In this document: positions 27,647 to 35,984 of the stretch, piece after piece | How the letters are laid out: each line of letters opens with the position of its first letter | Position numbering within the stretch: position 1 is the first letter of the stretch | The notes under the pieces: generated by a model | Database searches by the model: none | The model's input: only the letters and a program-made list of their open reading frames with translations | What the model was told of the DNA's origin: nothing | Origin: JAEUKA01 sp035328405 | Lineage (GTDB): Bacteria > Myxococcota_A > Polyangia > Palsa-1104 > JAEUJZ01 | Direction: 5' to 3' | Assembly: GCA_035328405.1 (NCBI GenBank) | Contig: DAOLIT010000001.1 | Location: forward strand, 62,001-126,000 | DNA: 64,000 nucleotides | Position numbers and translations under genes: made by a program

Positions 27647-28378
27647 ATGTCTGCTCATTCTCCGCTCGATGACATCCCTGTATTGATGCCCACCCTGCCC
27701 CGTTCCTATCGGGTCGCAGCGGTTTTCGTTCTGTGTGTTGGTTTCCTACAATGTGTGGCTGCCCTCGTCGAGGTTTGGTCCATTTTGACCACAGATCGCG
27801 CCCATTTTGTGTCTTCCGCGCGCGACTTTTACATGTCGATGCTCCAGCACATCCGCCAAACAGGGGTCGATTCTCTGTCCGCGCCCCTTCGCCCACCTTT
27901 GCGCGCTCTGCTCAAGCTTGCGCCCGCACAACTTGAACCCCTGTGTTTGAACTTGGGTTCGGAACTGTACGAACAGCGCAACGTAGACCTCCCGATGGCC
28001 ATCTTGCGCGCGATTTTGGGCTATGTCCTCGTCCGGGGTGCCCTCTTGGCCGTCCGAGTCCGTTTGGGAGGCGTGTCCGCGCTCGTTTGGGCGTGTATGG
28101 CGAACATTCCCCCGACGCTGTTGCAACTTCTGGTGCATTCCGTACACATGAATCGGCTTCAGCGTTCCGTTGGCGCGCAGACTGCCGAATCGCTGGTCAA
28201 AAACGCCGGTCTTTCCCCAACCGAGGCCGCAAGCACCATCGACATGCTCGCGCAATTGTGGACCAGCAGCGTCACCGTGGTGTGGGCCATTTGGGTCCTG
28301 TTTTTGGGCGTCCTCACCTTCCTGTTGCAAAACCGCTACAAAGCCATCGTCCGATTGCCCGAACCCCTCGACGATTGA
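27647..28378 (+). CDS. Membrane protein of unknown function
   Basis: A 243-residue protein with about four hydrophobic segments (about 22-45, 120-140, 150-170 and 210-232), a soluble loop between the first and second, and a short cytoplasmic-looking C-terminus. I do not recognise the family; the layout resembles small YIP1-like membrane proteins only in a general way. It begins six bases after the repeat lipoprotein stop, so the two are likely one transcript. It converges with the TonB-receptor-like gene. Confidence 0.68.
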   Translation: MSAHSPLDDIPVLMPTLPRSYRVAAVFVLCVGFLQCVAALVEVWSILTTDRAHFVSSARDFYMSMLQHIRQTGVDSLSAPLRPPLRALLKLAPAQLEPLCLNLGSELYEQRNVDLPMAILRAILGYVLVRGALLAVRVRLGGVSALVWACMANIPPTLLQLLVHSVHMNRLQRSVGAQTAESLVKNAGLSPTEAASTIDMLAQLWTSSVTVVWAIWVLFLGVLTFLLQNRYKAIVRLPEPLDD

Positions 28379-28390
28379 CGCAAGCCCCCG

Positions 28391-30550
28391 TCAAAATCCC
28401 CCTCTGAGACCAATCGACGGCAGAATCCAATGGAACCCGACCAGTTCGGGGTCCCGTTTTCCTTCCGCTTTTTCATCCACAGACGGGTACGCCAACATCA
28501 GATTCGTCCTCGAGAACGTCACATTCACCACTTCCAGAAACGTGTGCAGATAAAACCGCCGAAACGTCCACCGTTTGTCCAATCGAATGTCCAGTTGGAC
28601 ATAGTTCGGAAGTCGAATGTTGTTGCGCACAGTCGTCTCGGGATTCTGCGCTGCGATATCCGACAGAGAACGAGCCTCAGCGTCGGCATTCACCCAGGTT
28701 TCGGGACGCCCCGTTGAAAATTGCAACCGAGCCCCGAGCACCACTCCTTTGGGAAGATTCGCCTGCGCAACCACTTGCAAAACATGCGTTTGATCGTAGT
28801 CCGCAGGCCGCGTTCCGCACGGATAGGAACGCTCCGAACGACTCAACGTATACGCAATCCAACCATTCACAACACCGACGGTGCGGCGCAGCCAGATTTC
28901 CAAACCGTAGGCCGTTCCGTCCGCATTCCGCAAAAGTGTTGCTGTGGTTCCATGCAAGGTTTCCGAAGGGGGCGCAGCACAGACAGCCGACCCAAGCGGA
29001 GGCAGGTCTGTCATGTTCGTGAATCGTTGATGAAAACCTGTCACGCGCAGAAGCATTCCCAAAGGAAGCGTCATCTCCTGACCCACCACCGTCGATTGCG
29101 CCCGCTGCAAACCCAATTTCAGCGCAAACGTATCAATCGAAGGGAGGAGCACGGGAAACGAAGGGGGTTGTTGGTACACACCCACTGCGGCTTGAAAGGA
29201 CAACCACGGAGTCGCCACAAAACGCAACTGCGCACGCGGATCGAAACCGAGCAGCGTTTCGTCCCCCACGTGATACACATCCAATCGTCCCCCCGCAGAA
29301 AACAGAAGCCGCCGAGGCCACAACCAAAGCTCGCTTTGCAAGTACAGCGCCGCTGTGATTCCGACCCGCTCGTTTCCAATCTCTCCCAATTCATCCGGGG
29401 TCAATTCTGGATTCTTTCCGCTTGTGCGCGCAGGCCCCTCAGCATTCCGAACAAAGGACAACGTGCGCAGACCCACATCAAACCGATCCCCCGCAAAACG
29501 CGCGACCTCCAGGTCCGTTCCGCCTTGCAAAAACAACCGCTGCCACCGCACGCGAAACGTACTGCGAACCCCTGCATGGGTTTTGTCTACGCCTCGGCCC
29601 GAAACGTCTCCCGCAGAATCGTATCCACCATACAGCGCAGCCTCAACGGACCCCTTGGAAAGTGCTTTGAAAACACGCACTTGCGCTCTATGAAACATCA
29701 TCCGCGTATTTTGCGGAGACGCATATTCCAGATTCTTGTCCAGCGAAACCGACAGCTCGTCATACCCCCCGAGCACCTGGACCGTCAGGTTGCGCCAATC
29801 GAGCCGCGCCATGTAATCCCAATAGTTCAGCGTGATTCGATTGTCGATCGCGTGCAGAATCGGCCCCGGATATCCGTAATGCCCGGACAGAGACAACCGG
29901 ACTCCTTTGGGAAGCGACAATTCCAAAAGACCCCCAACGTCGTACAGGCGAAGCGACAAATCCAGATGATTTCCGTCGCTGCGAGCAGGCCGTGTGGTCG
30001 CCTGCACTACACCCCCTGCTGCTCGACCAATCGTCGCGTCAAAACCACTTGGAAAGAAATCCACGCGGTCGATGAGTTCCGCATGCACAACGCCTCCCCC
30101 GATCAACAGGTGAAACAGTTGTGGCAACCGGAGTCCGTCCAAATAGTACCCCGTTGTGCCAGGACTCGCGCCCCTGATCGACCAAAGAGGGAGTCCGGGC
30201 AAAGGTGCAACCACTCCCGGAAGCAGTTGAATCACGCGAAAGGGATCTCCCAACGTCCCCGGCTGTGTACGGACTTGTTCCCCTGAGACCACCATCGGTG
30301 CGCCCGTTTTGGTGCGCGCAGCGACGACACGAGCAGAAAAAGTGTTCTCCCCTTCGTCTTCTGCCTGTGTGGCCTGTGTGGCCTGTGTGGCCTGTGTGAC
30401 TTGCGGGGTTTGCGGTTCTTGTGGCTTTTGTGACCGTGGTGGCGCTGGTTCCTCTTGTGGGTTCTTTCCTTCCGCGCGTGCGGCAATCGTTCCCCCAAGT
30501 GCCACACAAACCCAAAGGGATGAGCCCCACAGCGAATGCCACTTTGCCAA
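28391..30550 (-). CDS. TonB-dependent receptor-like outer-membrane protein
   Basis: A 719-residue protein: signal peptide (1-26, ending AARAEG), a linker of Gln/Pro/Thr with (TQA) repeats (about 40-62), then a plug domain (VVSGEQVRTQPGTLGDPFRVIQLLPGV, SIRGASPGTTGYYLDGLRLP, GAAGGVVQATTRP-like IGRAAGGVVQATT) and a long beta-barrel that ends SIGLRGGF with the terminal Phe expected by BAM. The carboxypeptidase-like domain of larger receptors is missing and no clear TonB box is seen, so the transport mechanism is uncertain. No exbB/exbD/tonB is nearby. Confidence 0.85.
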   Translation of the reverse strand: MAKWHSLWGSSLWVCVALGGTIAARAEGKNPQEEPAPPRSQKPQEPQTPQVTQATQATQATQAEDEGENTFSARVVAARTKTGAPMVVSGEQVRTQPGTLGDPFRVIQLLPGVVAPLPGLPLWSIRGASPGTTGYYLDGLRLPQLFHLLIGGGVVHAELIDRVDFFPSGFDATIGRAAGGVVQATTRPARSDGNHLDLSLRLYDVGGLLELSLPKGVRLSLSGHYGYPGPILHAIDNRITLNYWDYMARLDWRNLTVQVLGGYDELSVSLDKNLEYASPQNTRMMFHRAQVRVFKALSKGSVEAALYGGYDSAGDVSGRGVDKTHAGVRSTFRVRWQRLFLQGGTDLEVARFAGDRFDVGLRTLSFVRNAEGPARTSGKNPELTPDELGEIGNERVGITAALYLQSELWLWPRRLLFSAGGRLDVYHVGDETLLGFDPRAQLRFVATPWLSFQAAVGVYQQPPSFPVLLPSIDTFALKLGLQRAQSTVVGQEMTLPLGMLLRVTGFHQRFTNMTDLPPLGSAVCAAPPSETLHGTTATLLRNADGTAYGLEIWLRRTVGVVNGWIAYTLSRSERSYPCGTRPADYDQTHVLQVVAQANLPKGVVLGARLQFSTGRPETWVNADAEARSLSDIAAQNPETTVRNNIRLPNYVQLDIRLDKRWTFRRFYLHTFLEVVNVTFSRTNLMLAYPSVDEKAEGKRDPELVGFHWILPSIGLRGGF
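30361..30400 (-). repeat. 9-bp tandem repeat encoding TQA
   Basis: About four copies of CTGTGTGGC on the plus strand, read on the minus strand as Thr-Gln-Ala in the linker just after the signal peptide of the TonB-receptor-like protein. The unit is a multiple of three, so copy-number change would lengthen the linker without shifting the frame. Confidence 0.8.
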
Positions 30551-30675
30551 GCAGTGTATTTTCCTACAAAAGTTGGCACCTCGTCAGCCCTTTTTTTCGC
30601 TTCATTCTGCCCATTCCCAAGCTGCCCATTCCCAAGGTAGGATGCGCGGCCATGTTGCACAGAAAAGGAGGACCT

Positions 30676-32277
30676 ATGTTTCGGAAAACAGGTGTCGCTC
30701 TGCGGCTTCTGGTTGGTTTGGCGGGCATGTGTTTTGGGGGTTGTCATCCGAATGCCCCGTCGCCCCTGCCATCCAAACCCGCTCCCTCTGAAACAAAAGA
30801 GGACGTGCGTGTCCAAGTGATTCACTTTTCGGACTACCACGCCCACGCGATTCCGTTTTTCAGTGAACACAAGCCCGACCAGGGTGGTTTGGCTCGAACG
30901 CTTGCGTATGTTTCGTCCGTACGAGAGAAACATCCGAACACCTTGGTGTTTTCGGGCGGAGACATGTGGAATGCAGGGACTCCGGCCTGGTCAGACAAGT
31001 ATTCCGATGGGTGTCTGGATTGGAAATGGCTCGGGGAATCCGTCTCTGTGATGGCGTTTGGGAATCACGATGTGGACTATGGATGGGATGCCTTTTCGCG
31101 GTGCCGGAAGGAAAGTGGGATGCAGATTCTTTCCGGCAATCTGGTCACCTCGGAAGGACAACGCTTGTTGGACAATGGGGGAACCCCTTACATAGTAAAA
31201 ACCATCGAAGGCGTCCGCATCGGTGTGTTTGCTTTGGCTGGAAGTGATTTTGCGAAACTCGTCAAACCGGCCAATTTACCGACGGGAGCTAAGTTCCTGG
31301 ACCCGATTGTTACCGCCAAAGACATCGTTTCTTCGTTGCGCGAAAAAGAACACGTTTCTGCTGTTGTTTTCATCGGACACCAAGACCGCGATGCCGACTT
31401 TGCGATGGCGAAACAGGTTCCTGGCATTGATCTGATTTTAGGAACACATTCCCATCACAAAGGAGTGTTTCAACAGATTCCCGAAACGCAAACGTACTTC
31501 ATCAGTCCGTATCAATATCTGTGTTATTTGAGCCATGTTGAGCTTGCTTTCCACCTTGGAAAGTTGACGGAAGTGAATGGGAAGTTGGTGCGCATGGATT
31601 CGGAATTGCCACAAGATGCCGCTGTCGCGAAACAGACGCTGCGGATGCAGCAGGATTTGGAAGCCGATCCCAAGTATGCGCGGTTGTTTGAAGTGGTGGG
31701 AAGCGCGAAAGTAGAACTGGACGTGGATGGAATTGAGGAATCGGACACACCGCTTGGGAACTTTGTCATGGACACCGTGCGCGACGCGGCACAAACCCAG
31801 GTTGCGTTGTCCTCTGCGAGTTCCTTTCGTGCGTCCATTCCTCCTGGACCCATTCGGAATGAGGATTATCTGTCCGCCCTGCCCTATCGAAACAAAATCC
31901 TGTCCTTTTCGATGACAGGGGCACAACTGCAAGCGGTGATGGACTTCTCTGCATCGCAGCAAGGAAAGGATTTGTTTGGTGTGACTTCAGGAATCCGTTT
32001 TGCAATCGCGCCCGGCACAGGGGGAAGCGGAAAACGCGCGACAGACATTTGGGTACGCAAGAGTGCAACAGATGCAGACCTTGCGCCCCTTCAAAAGGAC
32101 GCGAAATACACCGTGATGGCGACGGATTATTTGGCGAACATCGCGACGGGATACAAAGATCTCTTTGCTCCCGTCCAACCCCCGAAAGACACCGGAAAAA
32201 TCGTAAACGACACCGTACTCGACTTCATCCGGCGAAACACCCCTGTTTCCGCCAAACGCGACGGCAGAGTCCGATAG
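30676..32277 (+). CDS. 5'-nucleotidase/UshA-family metallophosphoesterase lipoprotein
   Basis: A 533-residue periplasmic or surface enzyme with a lipobox (FGGC) after the signal peptide; AAAGGAGG before the ATG at 30676 fixes the start. The dimetal motifs are all present: HFSDYHAH (D and H), SGGDMWNAG, GNHDVDYGWD, FIGHQ and LGTHSHH. The C-terminal half is a 5'-nucleotidase C domain with ESDTPLGNFVMDTVRDA and PYRNKILSFSMTGAQL. Family members hydrolyse nucleotides, UDP-sugars or cyclic nucleotides to scavenge phosphate and nucleosides; which of these applies here is not clear. Confidence 0.93.
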   Translation: MFRKTGVALRLLVGLAGMCFGGCHPNAPSPLPSKPAPSETKEDVRVQVIHFSDYHAHAIPFFSEHKPDQGGLARTLAYVSSVREKHPNTLVFSGGDMWNAGTPAWSDKYSDGCLDWKWLGESVSVMAFGNHDVDYGWDAFSRCRKESGMQILSGNLVTSEGQRLLDNGGTPYIVKTIEGVRIGVFALAGSDFAKLVKPANLPTGAKFLDPIVTAKDIVSSLREKEHVSAVVFIGHQDRDADFAMAKQVPGIDLILGTHSHHKGVFQQIPETQTYFISPYQYLCYLSHVELAFHLGKLTEVNGKLVRMDSELPQDAAVAKQTLRMQQDLEADPKYARLFEVVGSAKVELDVDGIEESDTPLGNFVMDTVRDAAQTQVALSSASSFRASIPPGPIRNEDYLSALPYRNKILSFSMTGAQLQAVMDFSASQQGKDLFGVTSGIRFAIAPGTGGSGKRATDIWVRKSATDADLAPLQKDAKYTVMATDYLANIATGYKDLFAPVQPPKDTGKIVNDTVLDFIRRNTPVSAKRDGRVR

Positions 32278-32288
32278 GGGGCCGCGAA

Positions 32289-34730
32289 CTATTTCCCCTT
32301 TTTGACCGGGAGGGGTCCCTTTTTGGGCTGGGGCTTGGTTTGAGGGACTTTGAGGTCGAGCAAGTCCTTGTCGCGTTGCACTTTGAACACGACATCGCGC
32401 GTCGAAAGGTCTTTCAGGGCTTGCTCCACCTGTTTGGAGAACTCGCTGGTGGTGTGAATGGGTTTGCCCGCGATGGAGACGATGATGTCGCCGGGTTTGA
32501 GGGACGCAGCGGCAAGGGGACTCCCTTCCTCCATTTCGAGAACAATGGGTCCCTGTTCCTCCGCTTGAAACCGCATGGCCAACAGAGGGAAAAACGGGAC
32601 GACTTTGACTTTGCCAGCAGCCTCGGTTTGGCGAAATTTCAAGACGAGTTTGTCGAAAGCAGACCGTTCGACCTCGACGAGCGCGGACGCAACAAAGGCG
32701 ACCTCGCGGACTCCTTTGTGCTTCCGGGCGCGCTTTTCCCAGTATTGCGTGGGCTTGAGCCAACCCGATTCTCCAAGTCCAGTTTTGAGGGAAGCAACGG
32801 CCCGCTTGTCCAACTCGAATTGGTGATCGCGAGCGGCTTGAAGGGGTTGGTTTTGCGCTGCTGGGTCGGTCCCCGGTTTGATGCTTTTTTGCGCCTGCGC
32901 AAGTTCCTCTTTCAACGCATCGCGCACAGGAGCAAACAGCGGATGAACGACTTTGCGCCATTCGGGATCTTTGGTTTCCAATTCCTCAGCAATTTTCGCG
33001 ATAAGGTCTGCTTGCGCAGCCACGTCGGCGCGATCCATGGCATCAGCACGATCGACAGCAGGAACAGAGTGCCCCACAAACTGATTGGGACCAGGCACAA
33101 ATTTCGCAGTGTGCCACGCAGGAGCCTTTTGTGCGGATTGCTCAACGACATCCCATTCCTGGCCGGAAGGGGGAAGCAAAATTCTTGAAACAACGATGGC
33201 CGACAGACTCAGCGCGACGACCAACAGGCCCGGAAGCAAACCCGGAATGGTCTGGAGTTTTCCAAACAAACCCTGCGGAGGAGGAGGCACCTGTTGTGCG
33301 GAGGGAGTCGCATGACCCATCGTGCGAAGATCGGGCCGTGGGAACGCTGCGCTCGAACTGCCCGTTGCAGAACCCATGGTGGCGCGGGGATTCATGGGGG
33401 CCGGTCCAGACTGAGGCTGCGGGGTCCAACTCGGTCCTTGCGGCAACGGCAACGGCCCCGGATTGACAGAGGGCTGCGGTGCCCAACCAGGCCCACCGGA
33501 CGGAGACGGAGAAGCTGTGGGCGCGGGCATCACCGGCCCAGCCATCGCGGGCCCAGCCATCGTCGAGCGGGGCGGAGGCGAAACAGGTGCCGCAGTAAGG
33601 CGCGCAATCGTCGTTTTCAGTTCAGGCGTCGCTTGCGGAAGCGGCAAGGTCTGCAAACGGCTGAACCATGTCTCGGAAACCACGCAGGTGACGGGACCCC
33701 CACATAGCGCACACTTGATTCGGGGGACGCGACCGGCGCGGAGTTCCTCTCCGTGAAGCGTAAAATCGACCAGCTTGGGGGTGGTTGCCCTACACCTGGA
33801 ACAGTTGTAGGGAATGATAAGCGACAGAACCTGCCCCTTGCGCGTCAGATCCTCGGGTTTGCCCAGGCGCTCCAAAAAGACCGCCGGTACGCCCACAAAA
33901 TGCACGCGCTCGACGGATTCTTCTGTTCCGGTTTTGGAATCCAGCGTGCGCATGAGCTTTCGCCAGTGCGCGGCACCGACGGGATCGATCGACAAAATCC
34001 CGGACAAATCGACGATCACTTCGCCCTCGAGACCATCGGCGAGTTTTTCCGGTTTCAGGTCGCTGTCGAGGTCTCCTGACAGTTTGATGTAGGTGCAGCG
34101 GCCCTCGATTCGCTTCTCGATGCGGAGTTTGCGTTGGCCGCCTTGGCCGTAATTCAAATGCACGCGCAAAAACTGCATCACCGCCGGAGGAATCGCCTGA
34201 ATCGGCTGCTGCGCGACGTAGTTGAAATACATCGCGGGGTTTTCGTCGAAGTCCTCTTTGTTCGTACAGGTCGGGCAGGTCAAAACGGGGGCTTGTCCGG
34301 CCCGCCAAACGGGTGTTTCCTCGTCGCTGCGGAAAAGATGCCTGCGTTCCTGATCGCACGTCTCGCACCGATACGGCGCATAGAACGAAACGATGTATCC
34401 CGCACCACCGAAGTTGGCGACCATGTTGAATTGGTCCACGACTTTCGGGGAGCACTCGACGTAGTAAAGACCCGCCAACCTGGGAGCGATCTGTTGAACA
34501 AAATCGATCCATTGTCTGATCCCAAACGAGGAAATCCGATCGACTCCCCCCAAATCCAAGATCAAAAAGCGACAAGCGATCGTCTGAGCCAAGCCCGGAG
34601 CATCGAACTGTTCGTCGATGGTTCCCATGAGGCGTAAGCAGGTGACATCGCCTTCCGACAGACGCTCGATGAGGAGCTTGGGCGGAGGCTGAACGGCCCC
34701 CAACATGCCTGAACGTTCTTCGTAGTTCAC
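32289..34730 (-). CDS. Double STAS/zinc-ribbon protein with membrane anchor and PDZ domain
   Basis: An 813-residue protein with an unusual order: STAS domain 1 (about 18-117), zinc ribbon 1 (C122, C125, C152, C155), STAS domain 2 (about 200-305), zinc ribbon 2 (C310, C313, C340, C343), a Pro/Ala-rich linker (about 380-490), one membrane helix (about 497-520), an extracytoplasmic helical region and a PDZ domain (about 725-800), then a Lys/Pro-rich end. Both ribbons have exactly CX2CX26CX2C, so the STAS-ribbon unit is duplicated. STAS 1 keeps a Ser (S68) where anti-anti-sigma factors are phosphorylated; STAS 2 has Pro there. Next to it are a GHKL ATPase and a Ser/Thr kinase. It may pass signals between envelope and cytoplasm; this is inference. 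Confidence 0.82.
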   Translation of the reverse strand: MNYEERSGMLGAVQPPPKLLIERLSEGDVTCLRLMGTIDEQFDAPGLAQTIACRFLILDLGGVDRISSFGIRQWIDFVQQIAPRLAGLYYVECSPKVVDQFNMVANFGGAGYIVSFYAPYRCETCDQERRHLFRSDEETPVWRAGQAPVLTCPTCTNKEDFDENPAMYFNYVAQQPIQAIPPAVMQFLRVHLNYGQGGQRKLRIEKRIEGRCTYIKLSGDLDSDLKPEKLADGLEGEVIVDLSGILSIDPVGAAHWRKLMRTLDSKTGTEESVERVHFVGVPAVFLERLGKPEDLTRKGQVLSLIIPYNCSRCRATTPKLVDFTLHGEELRAGRVPRIKCALCGGPVTCVVSETWFSRLQTLPLPQATPELKTTIARLTAAPVSPPPRSTMAGPAMAGPVMPAPTASPSPSGGPGWAPQPSVNPGPLPLPQGPSWTPQPQSGPAPMNPRATMGSATGSSSAAFPRPDLRTMGHATPSAQQVPPPPQGLFGKLQTIPGLLPGLLVVALSLSAIVVSRILLPPSGQEWDVVEQSAQKAPAWHTAKFVPGPNQFVGHSVPAVDRADAMDRADVAAQADLIAKIAEELETKDPEWRKVVHPLFAPVRDALKEELAQAQKSIKPGTDPAAQNQPLQAARDHQFELDKRAVASLKTGLGESGWLKPTQYWEKRARKHKGVREVAFVASALVEVERSAFDKLVLKFRQTEAAGKVKVVPFFPLLAMRFQAEEQGPIVLEMEEGSPLAAASLKPGDIIVSIAGKPIHTTSEFSKQVEQALKDLSTRDVVFKVQRDKDLLDLKVPQTKPQPKKGPLPVKKGK

Positions 34731-34739
34731 GACGGCAGC

Positions 34740-35798
34740 CTACCTAAGAGTGTCTGGCTTGACCGCGAAAACAGTCAAGTCAGGGAAAATAACCGAGCGA
34801 CCGGGTTTAGGGCCTTCAGTGGTCCGACCTGGTTCGAGGTCAACAACAGCCGTAAGTCGCGTGCGCACACCGGGCTCGACATCGATCTGAACCAGCGGAC
34901 ACGTTCGACAAATCAGCGAAAGACCAATGCCAGCACCGCCTTCCCCTCGATTGACCTGACCGCTTTGCGCTCGACGAAGAGACCGAACCAGATCGGAGCG
35001 TTTCAAACGACCGAACCGATCGACCACCTCGACCGCGAGCCGCAGACCATCGGTGCCATACCGGAAAATCACTTTGTCTTCAGCGGGCAATTCAATGTGC
35101 GCGGTTCGATCGTGCGCGTACCGCGTTCGACCTTGCGCATCGACGGGAGCGTCGTACATGGCGTTCGTGATCAACTCGTGAACGACCTCTGCCAAACTGT
35201 CGGCTACCCGACGAGAAATGGTCAAATGTTCGCTGCACAATTTGACCAAACGCGCCTCAGCGGCATCGCGGCCTCCGATGTTGGTGACGCTGGCCGAAAA
35301 AGCCTGCGCGCCCCACAGCAGAAAACCCTGCACCGGCAAAAGTGGTTGTCCCCGCAGGAGCGCCGCGACGTTCAGAAGGTCCCCTTCCAAATCAGGCCTT
35401 GCCGACGCTGGCTTGGCACCGAGCACGGCCACGATCGCCGGCTGTTCAAACAAGCGCGCCAGGTCGGTGTCCTCTTGCGCGCCATACACAAGGCCCGCAC
35501 AACGCTTCCCGGAAGGTGCCGACTTGAGCCCTTCCGCGATCGCCTCGCTTGCGGCCATTTCACCGACGACGAACCACAAACCCACCTGCGAATCGCTGTG
35601 CAAAATGGGAGCAATTGCGGTGTTTTCGTCTTCGTAGGTCTTGACCGTATAGCCGGCACTGACCAGCACTCGCGCCAGTCGTTTTGCCGTGTTGCGGTTG
35701 CGCTCTACAACGACAGCGACCGCGCGTTCGCGGGTTTCGTTGCGTGTTCGTGCCCCCACGCCTGGTCCCGATCCCGATCCAAGGTGTGCATGACCCAT
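34740..35798 (-). CDS. GHKL ATPase (RsbW/histidine-kinase type) with degenerate receiver-like N-terminus
   Basis: A 352-residue cytoplasmic protein. The C-terminal half has the GHKL motifs: N-box HELITNAMYDAP (207-217), G1 region EVVDRFG (257-263) and G2 GGAGIGLSLI (287-296). No phosphoacceptor His helix is evident, so it is more like an anti-sigma kinase than a classical histidine kinase. The N-terminal 25-150 has the strand/helix pattern of a receiver (AVAVVVERNRNTAKRLARVLVSAGY), but the phosphorylatable Asp is missing. It starts ATG at 35798 and ends nine bases before the STAS protein gene, so the two form an operon; a STAS partner is what such kinases normally bind. Confidence 0.82.
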   Translation of the reverse strand: MGHAHLGSGSGPGVGARTRNETRERAVAVVVERNRNTAKRLARVLVSAGYTVKTYEDENTAIAPILHSDSQVGLWFVVGEMAASEAIAEGLKSAPSGKRCAGLVYGAQEDTDLARLFEQPAIVAVLGAKPASARPDLEGDLLNVAALLRGQPLLPVQGFLLWGAQAFSASVTNIGGRDAAEARLVKLCSEHLTISRRVADSLAEVVHELITNAMYDAPVDAQGRTRYAHDRTAHIELPAEDKVIFRYGTDGLRLAVEVVDRFGRLKRSDLVRSLRRAQSGQVNRGEGGAGIGLSLICRTCPLVQIDVEPGVRTRLTAVVDLEPGRTTEGPKPGRSVIFPDLTVFAVKPDTLR

Positions 35799-35984
35799 GA
35801 CAGAAGTGTTCCTTGTGAAGCGTGGCCCAAAAGCCCAGGACCACATGGTAAAGTGCATGGCAGCAGTCTGTCGATACGCAGCTTCGAGCCCACTTGCAGA
35901 CCACATGTTCGCATGCAGTGGGCAAAGCGGCTGTGGACACCTTTCCGACGGGTTGTTAGAGTCCGAAGGACTTTTTGGGGACAC

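Noticed and set aside
27226..27672. Frameshift or pseudogene in the repeat lipoprotein
   Set aside because: The frame change is caused only by the arbitrary length of the N run; both flanks are in the same repeat phase.
28721..30286. A 521-codon open frame on the plus strand
   Set aside because: It is antisense to the TonB-receptor-like barrel and has no motif.
34965..35984. N-terminal extension of the Ser/Thr kinase frame by 340 codons
   Set aside because: The extension is exactly antisense to the GHKL ATPase gene; the kinase domain begins just after the ATG at 35985.
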